Positions 47,491 to 59,318 of a stretch of 64,000 nucleotides of DNA are shown piece after piece. The stretch covers positions 496,001-560,000 of the forward strand of contig BJKQ01000010.1 in the NCBI GenBank assembly GCA_006538405.1. The letters run 5' to 3'. A program made the translations under genes and the position numbers. The notes beneath the pieces are model-generated. The model was not told the origin of the DNA, did not search any database, and worked only from the letters and a program-made list of their open reading frames with translations. Within the stretch, counting starts at the first letter, position 1; each line of letters opens with the position of its first letter. Source of the DNA: Hansfordia pulvinata (taxonomy: Eukaryota > Ascomycota > Sordariomycetes > Xylariales).

Positions 47491-49652
47491 TCAGTCGACG
47501 TCACGCTGTCCCTGCTTCGCCTCCATCCTCTCCAGCTCCTTGTCGATGCACTTGAAGGCCAAGCTCTGGTAGAAAGGCGGGTACAGGAACGGCCGCAAGT
47601 CGAACCGGTTGTCATCCGGCGAGTAGTCGTTGCTGTGCAGGGCCGGCGTGAGGGTCGTGAGCTTGTGGCGGTTGATGGCGTAGTAGTGGAAGAACCGCTT
47701 GACCTTCTCTGCCACCTGTCGCGGCGTGTAGACAGGCGTCTCGTCGCCGCTCTTCTTCGGCCCGCTGCCCCCCACTCATGGGCCAGCTTCTGGAACATGC
47801 CGTACGGTCCGAGCTTGTCGACCTTGCGCAGCCGGCCGAAGACCGTGAGCTCGTCGTAGGTCATTCCCATGTCCGCTTCGTCAGACTGCACGTACGTCTC
47901 CGTGATCGGCTCCAGCTCGGCTGTCGGCACAGCCGTCAGGAAATCGTGGAGGCACGGGATGCCGTACTTGACCTCGGCCCACGCAATGAAGCGCTTCAGG
48001 TCGCTCTTGTCGATGGAGCCGATGGGGTTGATGTCGGCCGAGGAGCAGTCGTACTTTGTCAGGTAGCCTCGAAGAGACTCTCCCACGTTGGCGCTTCCCA
48101 GAACCAGCAGCGAGCCGCCTCCGGGCCGTTGGCGAGTGGTGGGTAGGATCTGCGCGAACTCGTAGGCCGTCACCATCCGGGTGCGCGCCTGTATGTTTTG
48201 TAGGGTCAGGTTCTCTGCGATCGAGCCGCCCTCCACCTTGAACTTGGGCTCGAAGTTCAGCGAGTTGACAACTAGGTTGCGCTGCGCATTGTAGACGTCG
48301 TCAATGTCGAGGTTCACGTGGTAAGACCCTATCGCGTCGGCCAGGTCGTAAGCGCGCTGTCGTGTTTCTGTCGAGCTCTGCTTGGACATGCCCATGTAGA
48401 TGGTGTGGAACAGCTGGTTGCAGAGAGCCTGGGGTGTTTTCGGGGCCGCGTCGCCGAGCTTGGCCAGCCTCTTCACGTCGGCGATTACCTGCTCGTTGCC
48501 AGCCTCGCACGCTTCGATGACCATTCGGCACATGGAGAAGACAATGACGGCGGTCGCGCAAGAGTCGATACCTCCGCTCAGAGGGACCAGGTAGCCCGCC
48601 ACGCCACAGCGCCGCAGGTAATCCCACAGGTAGGCCCCGGTGCACATGGCAATCTCCTCCTCGGGCGAGTGATACCGGGGCTCTATCTCGACCGAGGGGT
48701 GCAGCGAGACATCGAGGTCGTCTTCCTCCGAGCTCAAGGCGAACTGCGTCTCGATGCGCTGGTACGTCGGGGCCAATATGGACTGCATGCCGCGCGAAGG
48801 GGCGAAGCGGTAGGCCCGGATCTCCTCGAGGTCGACGGTGGCGGTGACCACCTCGACGTCGTTCAGGCTGAACTGGGAGCCCTGGGCCAGGAGCTTGCCG
48901 TTGCACACGATCATGGCGCAGCCGTCGTAGTAGAGCCTGTCGCCATCGCAGCCCTGCTGGTTGGCGTAGATGTAGACGCCGCCGTTCTTGCGCGTGGCCT
49001 CAGTGATGAGCTGCATGCGCAGGTTGAGCTTGCGCAGAGTGAAGTGGGAGCCGCTCGAGTTGGTGATGATCTCGACGCCGTTCAGGGACATGTCGTTGTG
49101 GGGGGCGTTGGGGGTGAAGAGCTCCTCGCACGTCTCGCAACCAATGGTCGTGTCCGGGGTGCTGATAACGGCATCGCCAATGGTGACCTTGGTGGCGCCC
49201 TGCAGCTTCTGGATCATGCGCGGCAGGTAGTAGTCCTCGCAGTGCTGGGGGCGGAGCCAGGGGATGAAGAAGCGCTGTTCGCGGTAGTTGCCGTCGCCGG
49301 CGAGGAAGAGCTTGGGGCGGATAAGAAGAATCTTGCCGTTGTAGCAGATGACGCGGCAGTTGAAGCGGTTGTTGCGGTGCATGACGGGCATGCCAATGTC
49401 GAGCAGGATATCATGGCATGACTCGTCCTTCAGGATGGTCTCGAGGCACTGCCACGAGTGGTAGTAGAGGTCCTGCTCCAGCAGGTGGTCGAGACAGCCA
49501 TAGCCGCAGATCTCGAGCTCCGGGCCGACACGCAGACGTGCGCCCGCCTCCTTGGCCTTGTGGATGCTCTCGACGATGCGCCGAGTGTTGCCCTCAAAGT
49601 CGAGCGCCCACTGGTTGAGGTTGCAGGTTGCGACGGTGATGAGGTGACCCAT
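47491..49652 (-). CDS. QNS1: Glutamine-dependent NAD(+) synthetase, one frame break
   Basis: This enzyme makes NAD from deamido-NAD, ATP and glutamine, the last step of NAD synthesis, in the cytosol and nucleus. An N-terminal CN-hydrolase glutaminase domain carries the Glu (GPELEICGYG), Lys (IRPKLFLAGDGNYRE) and Cys (IGCETCEELF) triad. The ATP pyrophosphatase domain has the P-loop PLSGGIDSCA near residue 365 and YDCSSADINPIGSIDKSDLKRF. The expected C-terminus (VAEKVKRFFHYYAINRHK, then FDLRPFLYPPF) is in another frame ending at 47491. The break is at the C6 run 47768-47773 (plus strand), where seven C restore HEWGGSGPKKSGDE. The corrected length is 720 residues. Left uncorrected, the frame would run on in nonsense to 47439. 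Confidence 0.93.
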
Positions 49653-50445
49653 TTTGGCGGCGGTGTCCTCAGGGGAGGCACGAATCTCACGCGGTCGTTT
49701 GGTGAGAGGCTGATCGGCGCAGCATCGGAGTGGTGGAAGTGGAAGCCGGACGAACAGTCAAGAGAGCCGCCGATGGCCGCTCCGGCGTGGACGATTCGCT
49801 GAGCGGGGCATTTCTCCGGCTGGGAGCCGCGGGGCAGAAACGGCTGGGGTGACTGGGCAGCCCCACGGGAGCTGTTAGCGGGGCCGCTTTGGGGGCTACA
49901 TCACTGGGGTTACAGCGGCATTTAAACTGCCCGTCTCACGGCGAGATGGGTTAAGACCTTGGCGATGACTTCCATGGCAAATACGGCAGGGCGCCGCCGA
50001 TGAAACAAACGCAGTAGAGTTTATTGCACCGAGAGATCAAGAACTCGGGCTACCTGGTTAGAAGACAAATCATCGCAGCAGAGCAAGAGGCCTCTCCGGC
50101 CATACCCATTCCTAAACCACCGGCAGTGTGGCCACCGCACCCTGTCGACGAAGCTTCGGCCGGACACCCTGCCCATGTCGTTACCTGAATTCACTTATTG
50201 ACTTTCCTTTCCTTCTGTCGCACTGCGCTCCGAGTCTCATACTCCTGCTGAACTAAGTCAGACCCTGGGTCTGACCCTTCGTCTTTTAGTCCACAAACGA
50301 ACCGTCAAGCGAGGTAGGTGTTTTGGGAGATGACTTACCATATGCCAGACGATATCACTGCCATGAAGAGTGACTGAGCCCCTGCGGAATTGGATGTTCT
50401 GACGAATCCGATAGGTTTCTCAGCGTATTGTCGTCGCTTGCACCG
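49653..50445. other. Intergenic, no gene seen
   Basis: About 0.8 kb. The left part is the NAD synthetase promoter. The right part is less GC-rich and precedes the stop of the unrecognised gene. No gene is supported. Confidence 0.5.
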
Positions 50446-51480
50446 TTAGATGCCTGAATTCGATCTCGGAAGCAATGTAAAGTCGCTGTCGGTGTGGGAG
50501 ATGCCGTATTCGATAGCGACGCTGCAGCAGATGCTTCGCCAGGTCCAGACTTCCTTGGAGCTCAGATCACACCCCGGTCGCTCGATAGCCTTCAGGGCTA
50601 TCTGTAGTCGAACATGCATGTCCTCGATGTGCTCGAAGCCGTTGCCATTAATCAAGAACCTTCGGAGTCTGTGAAATAGCTTCTCGGCTTCTGAGGCAAA
50701 ATTATCATCGCCTGGTAGGGGGCAGTTATCTTGTTTGTTTCCTTTGAAGACATCAATGAGCAGCGACGGAGTGAGCTCGATCAGCCGGTCAATCACAAGG
50801 TCGCATCGCAACAAAGTCGTGGTGAAGCCATCCAGGATAAGCTCATCGTTTTCCCAGACGAACGACCATAGACAATTGCTTTCGGCTTCCGCCGTAAGCT
50901 CGTCCCGATTCTGCAGTCTGCCTTTTTCCTTTTCGCACAGCTCGGCCACGGTCTCGGATGCAAACTTGTCGAACGCCTTGATCCAGGCTTGTTTGATCGT
51001 CAGATTGCCGGCCATGGGGGATCTCTTGTACCACTCGTTGATGGCATTCTGGCTGTATTCAGGGCCATAGTTTGGAGGCGCGTCTCCAATGGCTATCTCA
51101 CCATCAAAATGGTCTTCGTGAACCTTTTTGACGGTGGCCCACGAGATTGCGTCTCTCGCACACAGGAAAGAGCCAGGCTTCTGGGCGAACTCCGCAGAGA
51201 TCTCCGCTCTTGCCTCGTCGAAGAAATATTGGGTTTCATCGGGATGGAATCCTCCTTCATCTCCCATAAGGTCCTCAAGCTTGTTATACCATTCCACTGA
51301 TTGAGTGCCTTCCCCGTTCGTTACATCAAAATGGGGTGCCATGATGTCGCTGGTAGGCGGTGTGTCGTGGAAGGAATCTGCTGAGTTTAGCGGTGAAATG
51401 GAGATGAAGGGAAGACTGGCAGTCTGAGGGCTGAGTCGTCTTGCTTTGAAGAGTAGTGATCGAAAAATACCAGCGCTCAC
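50446..51480 (-). CDS. Unrecognised protein of 344 residues (or 298)
   Basis: I do not recognise this intronless frame. It is one of the few long frames in the window with a mixed codon choice (many A/T third positions), unlike its G/C-ending neighbours. The first 46 residues before an internal Met (51342) are basic with hydroxylated residues and could be a mitochondrial-type presequence or untranslated; the internal Met starts MAPHFDVTNGEG. The rest is acidic and soluble, rich in Trp and Phe (EWYNKLEDLM, FDEARAEISAEFAQKPGSFLC, NEWYKRSP), with predicted helical content and no membrane segment. The absence of an opposite-strand long frame and the even amino-acid composition make it a real gene. 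Possible signs of recent acquisition or low expression; function unknown. Confidence 0.7.
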   Translation of the reverse strand: MSAGIFRSLLFKARRLSPQTASLPFISISPLNSADSFHDTPPTSDIMAPHFDVTNGEGTQSVEWYNKLEDLMGDEGGFHPDETQYFFDEARAEISAEFAQKPGSFLCARDAISWATVKKVHEDHFDGEIAIGDAPPNYGPEYSQNAINEWYKRSPMAGNLTIKQAWIKAFDKFASETVAELCEKEKGRLQNRDELTAEAESNCLWSFVWENDELILDGFTTTLLRCDLVIDRLIELTPSLLIDVFKGNKQDNCPLPGDDNFASEAEKLFHRLRRFLINGNGFEHIEDMHVRLQIALKAIERPGCDLSSKEVWTWRSICCSVAIEYGISHTDSDFTLLPRSNSGI

Positions 51481-52202
51481 TGACCTCCGATGAATGTATT
51501 AACTTGTGTGGCGGTAGCCGTGTCCCTGCTCAGTCGAAAGTAAAGAATGCTGCACTGGAAAGCATCTAATGTCAATCTGTGCAAGAGCGAGTGCCTCGCA
51601 AATATCAGAACGACGGGCAACAATGTTGTCTGTTTTGAACTAGGTGGAGAGTTGAACTCAGCAACGTGCTATCGTTGAGCACGACTATTAGTACGTCTCT
51701 CACCGGTCTTGCAGAAACAGAACCTCACCCAATGCCAATCTCTCTTCGGCAATTGCATCGACTCGCCTGTTGAGTAGCAGAGTTTAAGTCGATCTGTGCA
51801 AGCGCTCCGTTCAGAACGGTCAATACGCCCAGGGGGTCGGAGCTGTGACAAGCTGCGAGAGTGGTTTTAGAGGTATAGCCAGAGAGCTTTCTGAGCATCT
51901 TATGTCAGAGCTCGCACTACGAGCCACTCGAACATTGACTTCACCATACAATCACAAAGGATTGTCCAGTTTAATGTTTGATTTGTACAAGCTAGAAAAT
52001 GGTGTCGTCCGACGACAGCAGTGCGCCTACCTGCGCCTGCTTTGCCGCCCCAGGGAACCAGATTACAAAGGGCCGAGGCACCTCCACGTGGTTTACACAT
52101 ACATGTAGCCCCTGCTAGTTCTAACCTCCCCACACGCGTGTCTCGCGTTCCATCTTCGACTGTCTCGCTCCGGGATATCAATTCATTCGTCTCTTTAGTT
52201 TC
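51481..52202. other. Intergenic, no gene seen
   Basis: This 722-bp stretch separates the aconitase stop and the start of the unrecognised gene (both minus strand). It is lower in GC than the flanks. No gene is supported. Confidence 0.5.
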
Positions 52203-54758
52203 TTATTTGGCGGCGTTCTTGGCCATGGTGTTGAGGGCGCTGCCGTTCTTGAACCACTCAATCTGGGGCTCGTTGAAGGTGTGGTTGAGCTTAACGTCAA
52301 AGGCCGGGCTGCCATCGGCGGGGTGGATGGTCATGGTCATGGGCTTGCCGACGGCGAGCTCGGTGCAGGCAAGGTCGACCTAGAAGGATTAGCATTTATC
52401 AGGATGACGGTGCGGAACGGAACTTACCCGGTCCTCGGGGCGGATCTTGTCGTAGTCGGCCTCGTTGGCAAAGGTCAGAGGCAGCATACCCTGCTTCTTC
52501 AGGTTGGTCTCGTGGATACGGGCAAAGCTGCGGGTGATGATGGCGAGACCGCCGAGGTGGCGGGGCTCGAGAGCGGCGTGCTCGCGAGAAGAACCCTCGC
52601 CGTAGTTCCAGTCACCAACAACAACCCACTTGATGCCGTTGGCCTTGTAGTCGCGGGCAGTGGCGGGGACGGCGTCCCACTCGCCCTTGACGTTGTTCTT
52701 GACCTTGTTGGCCTCGCCGTTGGCCTCGTTGATGGCGCCGATCAGCATGTTGTTGGAGATGTTGTCAAGGTGACCGCGGTACTTCAACCAGGGGCCGGCC
52801 ATGGAGATGTGGTCGGTGGTGGTCTTGCCCTGGGTCTTGATGAGGATGGGCATGTCCTTGGCGTCCTTGCCGTCCCAAGCCTCGAAGGGCGACAAAATCT
52901 GCAGACGGTCGGAGGAGGGAGAGACCTGGACCTGGACGGAGGCACGGTCGGCGGGAGGGGCCTGGTAGGTGTCGTTGCCAGGGTCGTAGCCACGGCTGGG
53001 GAGGCCGTCACCGGTGGGAGGGGCGAGCTTGAACTCCTTGCCGTCCTTGTCCTTCAGGGTGTCGGTCAGGGGGTTGAAGTGCAGAGAGCCGGCCAGGGTC
53101 ATGGCAACGACCATGTCGGGGGAGGCGACGAAGGAGTGGGTGGCGGGGTTGCCGTCGTTGCGGCCGGTGAAGTTGCGGTTGTAGGAGGAGATGATGGAGT
53201 TGGGGGTGCCCTTAGGGACGTCGCGGCGGTCCCACTGGCCAATGCAAGGGCCACAGGCGTTGGCGAGGACCATGCCGCCGAACTCCTCAAAGGTCTGGAG
53301 CTGACCATCGCGCTCAATGGTGGCGCGGATCTGCTCGGAACCGGGGGTGACGGTGAAGGCGGCCTTGGCCTTGATGCCGTGGTCGAGGGCGTCGCGGGCA
53401 ATGGAGGCACCGCGGCTCATGTCCTCGTACGAGGAGTTGGTGCAGGAGCCAATCAGACCAACCTTGAGCTCCTCGGGCCAGTTGTTCTTGATGGCAGCCT
53501 CCTTGAACTGGCTGATGGGGGCTGTGAGAAGTTAGCATATTGCACTCGTACGCTTCAGGCGGGGGTACACATACTGGCCAAGTCGGGGGTGAAGGGACCG
53601 TTGATGTGGGGCTCGAGCTCGGACAGGTTGATCTCGATCAGCTGGTCGTACTCGGCGCCCTCGTCCTCACGGAGCTCCTTGGCGTAGGTGTGGGCGAAAT
53701 CACCAATCTGCTGGCGCTTGGTGGCCTTCAGGTACTCGTACATGCGGTCGTCGTAGCGGAAGAGAGAGGTAGTGGCACCGATCTCAGCACCCATGTTACA
53801 GCAGGTGGCCTTGCCGGTGGCGGAGATGCTCTCAACACCGGGTCCGTGGTACTCGACAATAGCGCCAGTTCCACCCTTGACGGTGAGGATACCGGCGAGC
53901 TTGAGGATGACGTCCTTGGGGGTGACCCAGGGGTTGAGAGAACCAGTAAGCTTGACACCAATGATCTTGGGGGCCTTGAGCTCCCAGGGCAGGTTGGCCA
54001 TGACGTCGACGGCGTCGGCGCCACCAACACCAATGGCAGCCATACCCAGACCACCAGCGTTGGGGGTGTGGGAGTCGGTACCGATCAGGAGACCACCGGG
54101 GAAAGCGTAGTTCTCAAGGAGAATCTGGTGGATGATACCAGAGCCAGGGCGCCAGAAACCAATGTTGTACTTGGCGCAGGCAGAGGCGAGGAAGTCGTAG
54201 ACCTCCTTGTTGATGCTGATGGCGCGCTCAAGATCCTTCTCGTTGCCGACCTGGGCCTCGATCAGGTGGTCACAGTGGACAGTGGAGGGGTTCGCGACAG
54301 AGGGCATGCCGGCGGACATGAACTGCAGGATGGCCATCTGGGCGGTGGCGTCCTGGCAGGCAACGCGGTCAGGGCGCAGCCTCAGGTAAGAGGCGCCACG
54401 CTGGATGTCCTGGCCGTGAGGGTCGTCGAGATGCGAGTAGAGAATCTTCTCGGCGAATGTGAGAGGGCGGTTGAGGCGGCTGCGCACAATGGCGAGGTTC
54501 TCCGACATTTTCTTGTAGTTGATGAAGCTGAAGTCCTCCCAGTTGTTTTGAGGGACCTGCGAGCAGTCAGCGCGGGCTGCCCAGCTTGCGAGGAACAGGA
54601 GGAGCACGTGGGCGCAAGAAGCCCACGGCCCAATTCGCATCACGTACCTTGGCGTCCAGCGGCGAGTCGGAAACGCTGGCAAAACCCCGGCGCAGGGTCA
54701 TGTTAGACATGACCCGCGAGCGGGCGACACCGCCCAGGACCTGACGAGTGGCCAGCAT
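52203..54758 (-). CDS. ACO1: Aconitate hydratase, mitochondrial
   Basis: There are four exons: 54758-54648, 54556-53575, 53521-52428 and 52379-52203. They total exactly 788 codons (787 residues). The protein is the TCA-cycle [4Fe-4S] enzyme that isomerises citrate to isocitrate. Exon 1 is a presequence ([17 protein letters not shown], then LRRGFAS). Conserved segments include the cluster ligand region [25 protein letters not shown], the substrate site [34 protein letters not shown], and SFVASPDM with NGEANKVKN. The swivel domain holds [27 protein letters not shown]. Introns have canonical GT..AG ends. No frame break is seen. Codon choice is strongly biased to C/G at position 3, in keeping with a highly expressed gene. 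Confidence 0.97.
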
Positions 54759-57741
54759 CCTGAGAGTCTAGCTGTCTGCCGTGTTGCGGTTAGCAATGCC
54801 TCTCGGGGTCCCGATCCAAGCACGGGCGGCGGCGGCGGCGGAGGAGCTCTCACCTAGGCAGCGGGCAAAGCAATGAGGTCAAGCTTCTCTGAAGCGACAA
54901 GAGTCGATACCGGCGACAGGAAGAGGGGAGATGGTCAGACGACAACCTCCTCAGAAGCTAGGGGTATAGGGAAGGGGTGAGGGTTTAGGGAGGTGAGGGA
55001 GAAGGGAAGAAAGCAGACACGATGGCGCAGGTCTGCGATTTGTGAAGGGGAGCGGGTGGAGCGGGTTTGTTGTTGCTTCCAATGCCCACGGCGCAGGCCG
55101 AGAGCAGCGCACCAGCGCACCAGCGGGCCAGCAGGGCCAGCAAGCAGCAGCCCGGCCAGCAGCCCTGGAGGCACCTGGACAGGCATTAGGCACCTCACGG
55201 CTGCAGGCGGGATCCATGAAGGAGCCGTACCTGTTCGTATCTGGTGCAGCACAGATACGCGATCGCCCACGCATCAGCCGCGGCGGTTCTGGTACTGGCG
55301 CAGCCGAAGGACCTCGAGGGCGCGGCCGGCTCCAGCTAGGGCCAACAGGCCTGGGGCAGCGCCCTTGGGGCCGTTTCGGGTGCTGGGCGTGCTTGGAGGG
55401 CAGTTCGAGCGGGCCCCACTGCTGGCGCGCAGAGGAGCATGGGTCTGGATACTTCGGCTATGACGAAGAGGTACGCGGCGATTGGCAGGCCGAGTCGGCC
55501 AATCAGAGAGCAGACGATTACCTCTGCCAGCCGAGGCCAGCGGTGACCTCACCACGACCTCAGTGCCCGGATGGAGGTGCAACCTCGCAGATGTACTCCT
55601 GCTCGTTGACATGCCCGCTAGGTACACGGCACCGTACGCGGTCTGACATCGGTGGCTGCACGTGGACGATTCACGCGGGACATCGTAGATGCTGCTGCAC
55701 TCTAAGAGGTGCAGTCTTGATCACTGGCCGACCGCGTTCTGCAGCCGGCGAGCCAGCCACAAACAGGGCTGGATGGTCGCCCATCTGGATCACCGTCTTC
55801 GTCTGCTCGCACGGGCACGACGGGCAGCCCGCGCCAAGACAGCACAAACGGTAGCGCCCACTGCCCGCGCTCGGCCGGCCGGACGGAATGCGCAATGTCG
55901 CATCGATCATCGCCGCAGCCAGCATTGCTCCAAGTCAAACCCTCCACGCCAGGCCGACGTCTGCCCACGGGGCCACGACCCGGAGCCGCAACAGGGCTGC
56001 CTCGGACGCCTGGGGAAGGATTATTCTGGCGTGTCTCATTTGCTGCCTCCCCCGGCTGTTCAGCTGTCGCCTGAGTCGCCCTCCCGCCACGACCGGGTGT
56101 CGTCGGTTCGAGCGACAAGGTCCCGGCATGTGCCCGGTGTGCCCGGCCAACCTGCAGCCTTCACGTCCCATATCAGCGCCCCGCAATTCCGAATAGGTAG
56201 CCACAGAGCGCGAGTACGAGTAAAGGCGTGCTGATTCAGTCACCTCGGTCAAGCGGCACTCCAGTCGCCCTTCAGATTTGCCGGCCAGGCGCTACTTCTA
56301 CTTGGGTACGTCTGCGTTGCGAATAGGCATTGTGGTTCCTCGCGCCCGAGTGAAGGACCCCGGGTGTTGGTGATCGGCCACGTTGATGCTACATCTACTA
56401 CTTGTCCAGTTGGCCACGAAACAGCGAATGGCGCGATAATGACTACGCCGCAGCCACACGGCAGGTCTCAAACACCACTCGTCAATCCTAGCAGCGAACA
56501 GAAACTGCGAATGGATGCAGCGGCGGCGGCGATGCGTGAATAACAGCCAGGCCGCCGCTTGTACCTCGATCGAAGCTCCGAGGTACCGCCTCGGAAGCGC
56601 GAGGCTAACTCCTACCGCCGCCTGCAGAGGACCGCAGTCGAGACAGGCCCTGGGCCGGGTTGGCAAATTTTGCCTCGTCTCCAGACCAGTTTTAGTGGGC
56701 CTCTGTGGCGGCCAAGACCCGTGCAGCAGCGAAATGCCTCGGGAACCGCGCAGCTATTTTTTCACGTCCTGGCGCCCTTTTCGGAGCTTCCTCATCCTGT
56801 CGCCGGCGACATGCCGCCCTTGCGCCCGGCCCAGCCGTCGGTCCTTCGGTTCATTGATTATCCTCGCGACGCTCCAGACCCATCTGCGCTGCCATCGCGC
56901 TCTGGGTTTCCGCGTCGGCCAGGGCCTCGGGCATTGATGAATGGCCTACCATTCTCGTACATATCCTCTGCCGCGTTGCCCATGCAAGGGTAATTGTAGG
57001 CCGTGCAAGGGTGATGGAATTGTGTCTTTTCGAGCAAGCCGCCCCGGTTTATTTCGGCCCTTTGCTTGAGTCGCATTTCGCATCACTTTGTCATGATGGA
57101 ACCCACCTACGCGGTACTTACTCCGTACACAAGACGTTTCCAATGCGGCTTTGTGATTGGTGCCGGCATAATGGCTTCCTTGAACGAAACTACTCGTACA
57201 AGCCTCCTTCAATGACTACCCTTGGTGATCGTGGAATATCTCAAAAACATCGAAATTGAATCTAGTCATGTCTGGATAAAGCAGAAGCAAACCGGACCCT
57301 TGTCGCGGCCGGCGCAGGATATCGGCATGTGAAAACCCGCAACTGTCGGCCCCGTTCCGTGGAGGTACATGATTGACCTGGCGTTACGGTGCATGAATCA
57401 GGCCGTTCTGATTGGCGCCAGACACCAGCCACATTTCGCGACACCAGCCACAATGCTCATTCAGGCTGCCCAGGCCGTTGCGGCGGAGCTGGGGGCAACC
57501 GGCATCCAGTCCACGGCGACCCCACCAAAATTTTGATGCGTTATCTTATCCTCACCACCGTCCCTCCCACCACCACCCGTTGACGTAACGTTGCCCGCGA
57601 CGCACCGGCATCTGTTTGCTCGACACCGGCTGCGTCTTCGAACCTGACACCGGTCCCTTTCCCAGCTGACTCGACGGCTCGGCGACTCAGACACCCAGCG
57701 ACCGAAACCCCGGGCAGGCACCAGCCCCGACACCGCCGACA
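54759..57741. other. Gene-poor region of 3 kb
   Basis: The left end is the aconitase promoter with a GCG/GGC repeat near 54829-54843. The rest shows only overlapping frames up to about 270 codons with no motif, no splice-supported model and no signal peptide. TACGAGTA words occur at 56215 and (as TACTCGTA) 57191. Nothing further is supported. Confidence 0.5.
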
Positions 57742-58229
57742 ATGGGCGTCGCCAACAAGCGCACCATCACCAAGACGCGCAACAAGACGCGCGACCTCGA
57801 CCAGGTCAAGGCCGACCTGCTGTCGCCCAAGCACCTGCGCCAGTACCAGGAGACCAAGGCCGAGGAGGACCTGCCGGGTCTGGGCCGCTGGTACTGCACC
57901 GAGTGCGCAAAGTGGTACGAGAGCGAATGGAGCCTGCTCGACCACCGCAAGGGCAAGCCGCATAAGAGAAGGTGAGTTTCTCGAGGCGATGGAGTTTTGA
58001 AATGTCGTATTGGCTGTTCGTGGGCTCGTCGCAGTCTTTCTATCTGGGTATCTACTTCTCTGTCCGGCCATGCTCTAACACAAACGTCCATAGGGTCAAG
58101 CAGCTCAAGGAGGAGCCGTACACGCAAAAGGAGGCCGAGGCCGCGGCCGGCTGGGGCCTGGGAGTCGACAACGAGGGCGCCGAGCGCCGCACCAACGCCG
58201 CCAGCGATGAGGTTGAGATGGGCACCTGA
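57742..58229 (+). CDS. BUD20: Bud20/ZNF593-type zinc-finger protein of 60S ribosome export
   Basis: Exons are 57742-57971 and 58094-58229, with a 122-nt intron (GTGAGT..CATAG), giving exactly 122 codons (121 residues). The basic N-terminus KRTITKTRNKTRDLDQV is typical of the family. A single C2H2 finger follows (WYCTECAKWYESEWSLLDHRKGKPH, with Cys-x2-Cys and His-x5-His). The C-terminus contains VKQLKEEPYTQKEAEAAAG, another family mark. Bud20 joins pre-60S particles in the nucleus and travels with them to the cytoplasm. The intron cuts between the finger and that conserved element. No frame break. Confidence 0.93.
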
Positions 58230-58749
58230 GTTGGTGCTGGATCTGGGCACGACGGACGGATTCCCTGCACCCATGTAGAGATGCAGTGGAAGGCCTGTTC
58301 AGGACTGATATGCCGGTATTCCGGATGTGGCGGGCGTCGATCGAGGGAGGAGCATAGAATGTGCTCAGCTCAAGCGCAAGCGCTTGATAGCGGAAGGCCA
58401 GCACGGTGGCCGCCTCATCTCAGACCCCGCGCTCTCGGCCGCACCAGGCCACTCGGCCGACCCCTCGCGGTGCCTGCTCGGCCCCGCGCAGGTCCGCCCC
58501 TAGACGGCCCGGGCACTCGGGACTGGCGCGATGCGGAGGTTGTTCTCTTGGGCGTGGCTCGTGAAGCCGGAGGGTTGTCGACGAAGGACGTGTCGGTGGT
58601 CCTAGAAGAGCACAGTCAGGACCAAAGCGGCCAGTCGAATGGTCTGCAAGATGGCTGCGGACACTTACATGAAGGTGGTCTCGCCGTCCAGGTCGCCTCT
58701 ATCGGCACTCCTGGCCCGGGAAGGGCCCGCGGGCTCTGTTGTACTTTGA
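58230..58749. other. Convergent 3' spacer
   Basis: This 520-bp spacer separates convergent Bud20-type and Dam1 genes. No gene is supported. Confidence 0.5.
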
Positions 58750-59318
58750 TTAGCGCTTGACGAATTGACGAGACTTCATTCCCTTTTCCTCACCTGCTGA
58801 TTCTTGGTTTTCGTTTTGCTTGGCTCGGCGGAAGGACTCGGCGACAGGGCCCTGGGACAGTCAGCATCGGCGTGGCTCGGTCATGCCATGCTGCTCGGCG
58901 GCATCTCCCCACGCCGCAAACCCACCTCAGGAAAGTCGACGCAGAAGGCGTTCATGTTGAGGCCGTAGAGGAAGCTGGCGAAGCTCTCGCTGAAGCGCGA
59001 TAGGCTCTCGTGCATCAGCTGGAAGTGCATCATGTTGGCCTCGAGGTCGGCGACGGCGTCGGAGAGCTCGGCGAACGCGGGCTCAAAGGCGTTGAGTGGG
59101 AAGTCGGCCCCGTAGCCGTCGTAGTGGTGACCGCCGCCATAGTAGCCGCCGTCGTCCCCGCCTCCTCCCTCGATGGCCCGGCGCGCGCTCTCGCGGAAGG
59201 ACGAGCGCGACGACGGGCGCAGGGGCGTCGTGGGCCGCGACGTCGGCGTGTGCGGGCGCCGCGTCGCCGAGTTGGAGCGGGCGTGCCGACTGTCGCTGGG
59301 GCCCGGAGTTGTCGACAT
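58750..59318 (-). CDS. DAM1: DASH/Dam1 complex subunit Dam1
   Basis: Exons are 59318-58926 and 58851-58750, with a 74-nt intron (GTGGGT donor, CTGAC branch, CCCAG acceptor), giving 164 residues. This kinetochore protein helps couple chromosomes to microtubule plus ends and is phosphorylated by Aurora B/Ipl1. An N-terminal Ser/Pro/Arg-rich region (TPTSRPTTPLRPSSRSSFRESARRA) precedes the conserved core (LNAFEPAFAELSDAVADLEANM, then MHFQLMHESLSRFSESFASFL and GLNMNAFCVDFPE). The second exon supplies GPVAESFRRAKQ and a basic end QFVKR. A Gly/Tyr/His-rich insert (GGYYGGGHHYDGYG) is unusual, but lies outside the conserved domain. Start chosen at the ATG of MSTTPGPSDS. Confidence 0.92.

Noticed and set aside
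48318..49421. 367-codon plus-strand frame opposite NAD synthetase
   Set aside because: It lies entirely inside a well-supported minus-strand gene and is Val/Gly/Leu-rich without domains.
52281..53687. 468-codon plus-strand frame opposite aconitase
   Set aside because: The minus strand encodes aconitase with conserved motifs and matching introns. The plus frame is Gly/Val/Leu-rich low complexity caused by codon bias on the other strand.
53540..54706. 388-codon plus-strand frame opposite the N-terminal half of aconitase
   Set aside because: Same reason as the neighbouring antisense frame; no motif of its own.
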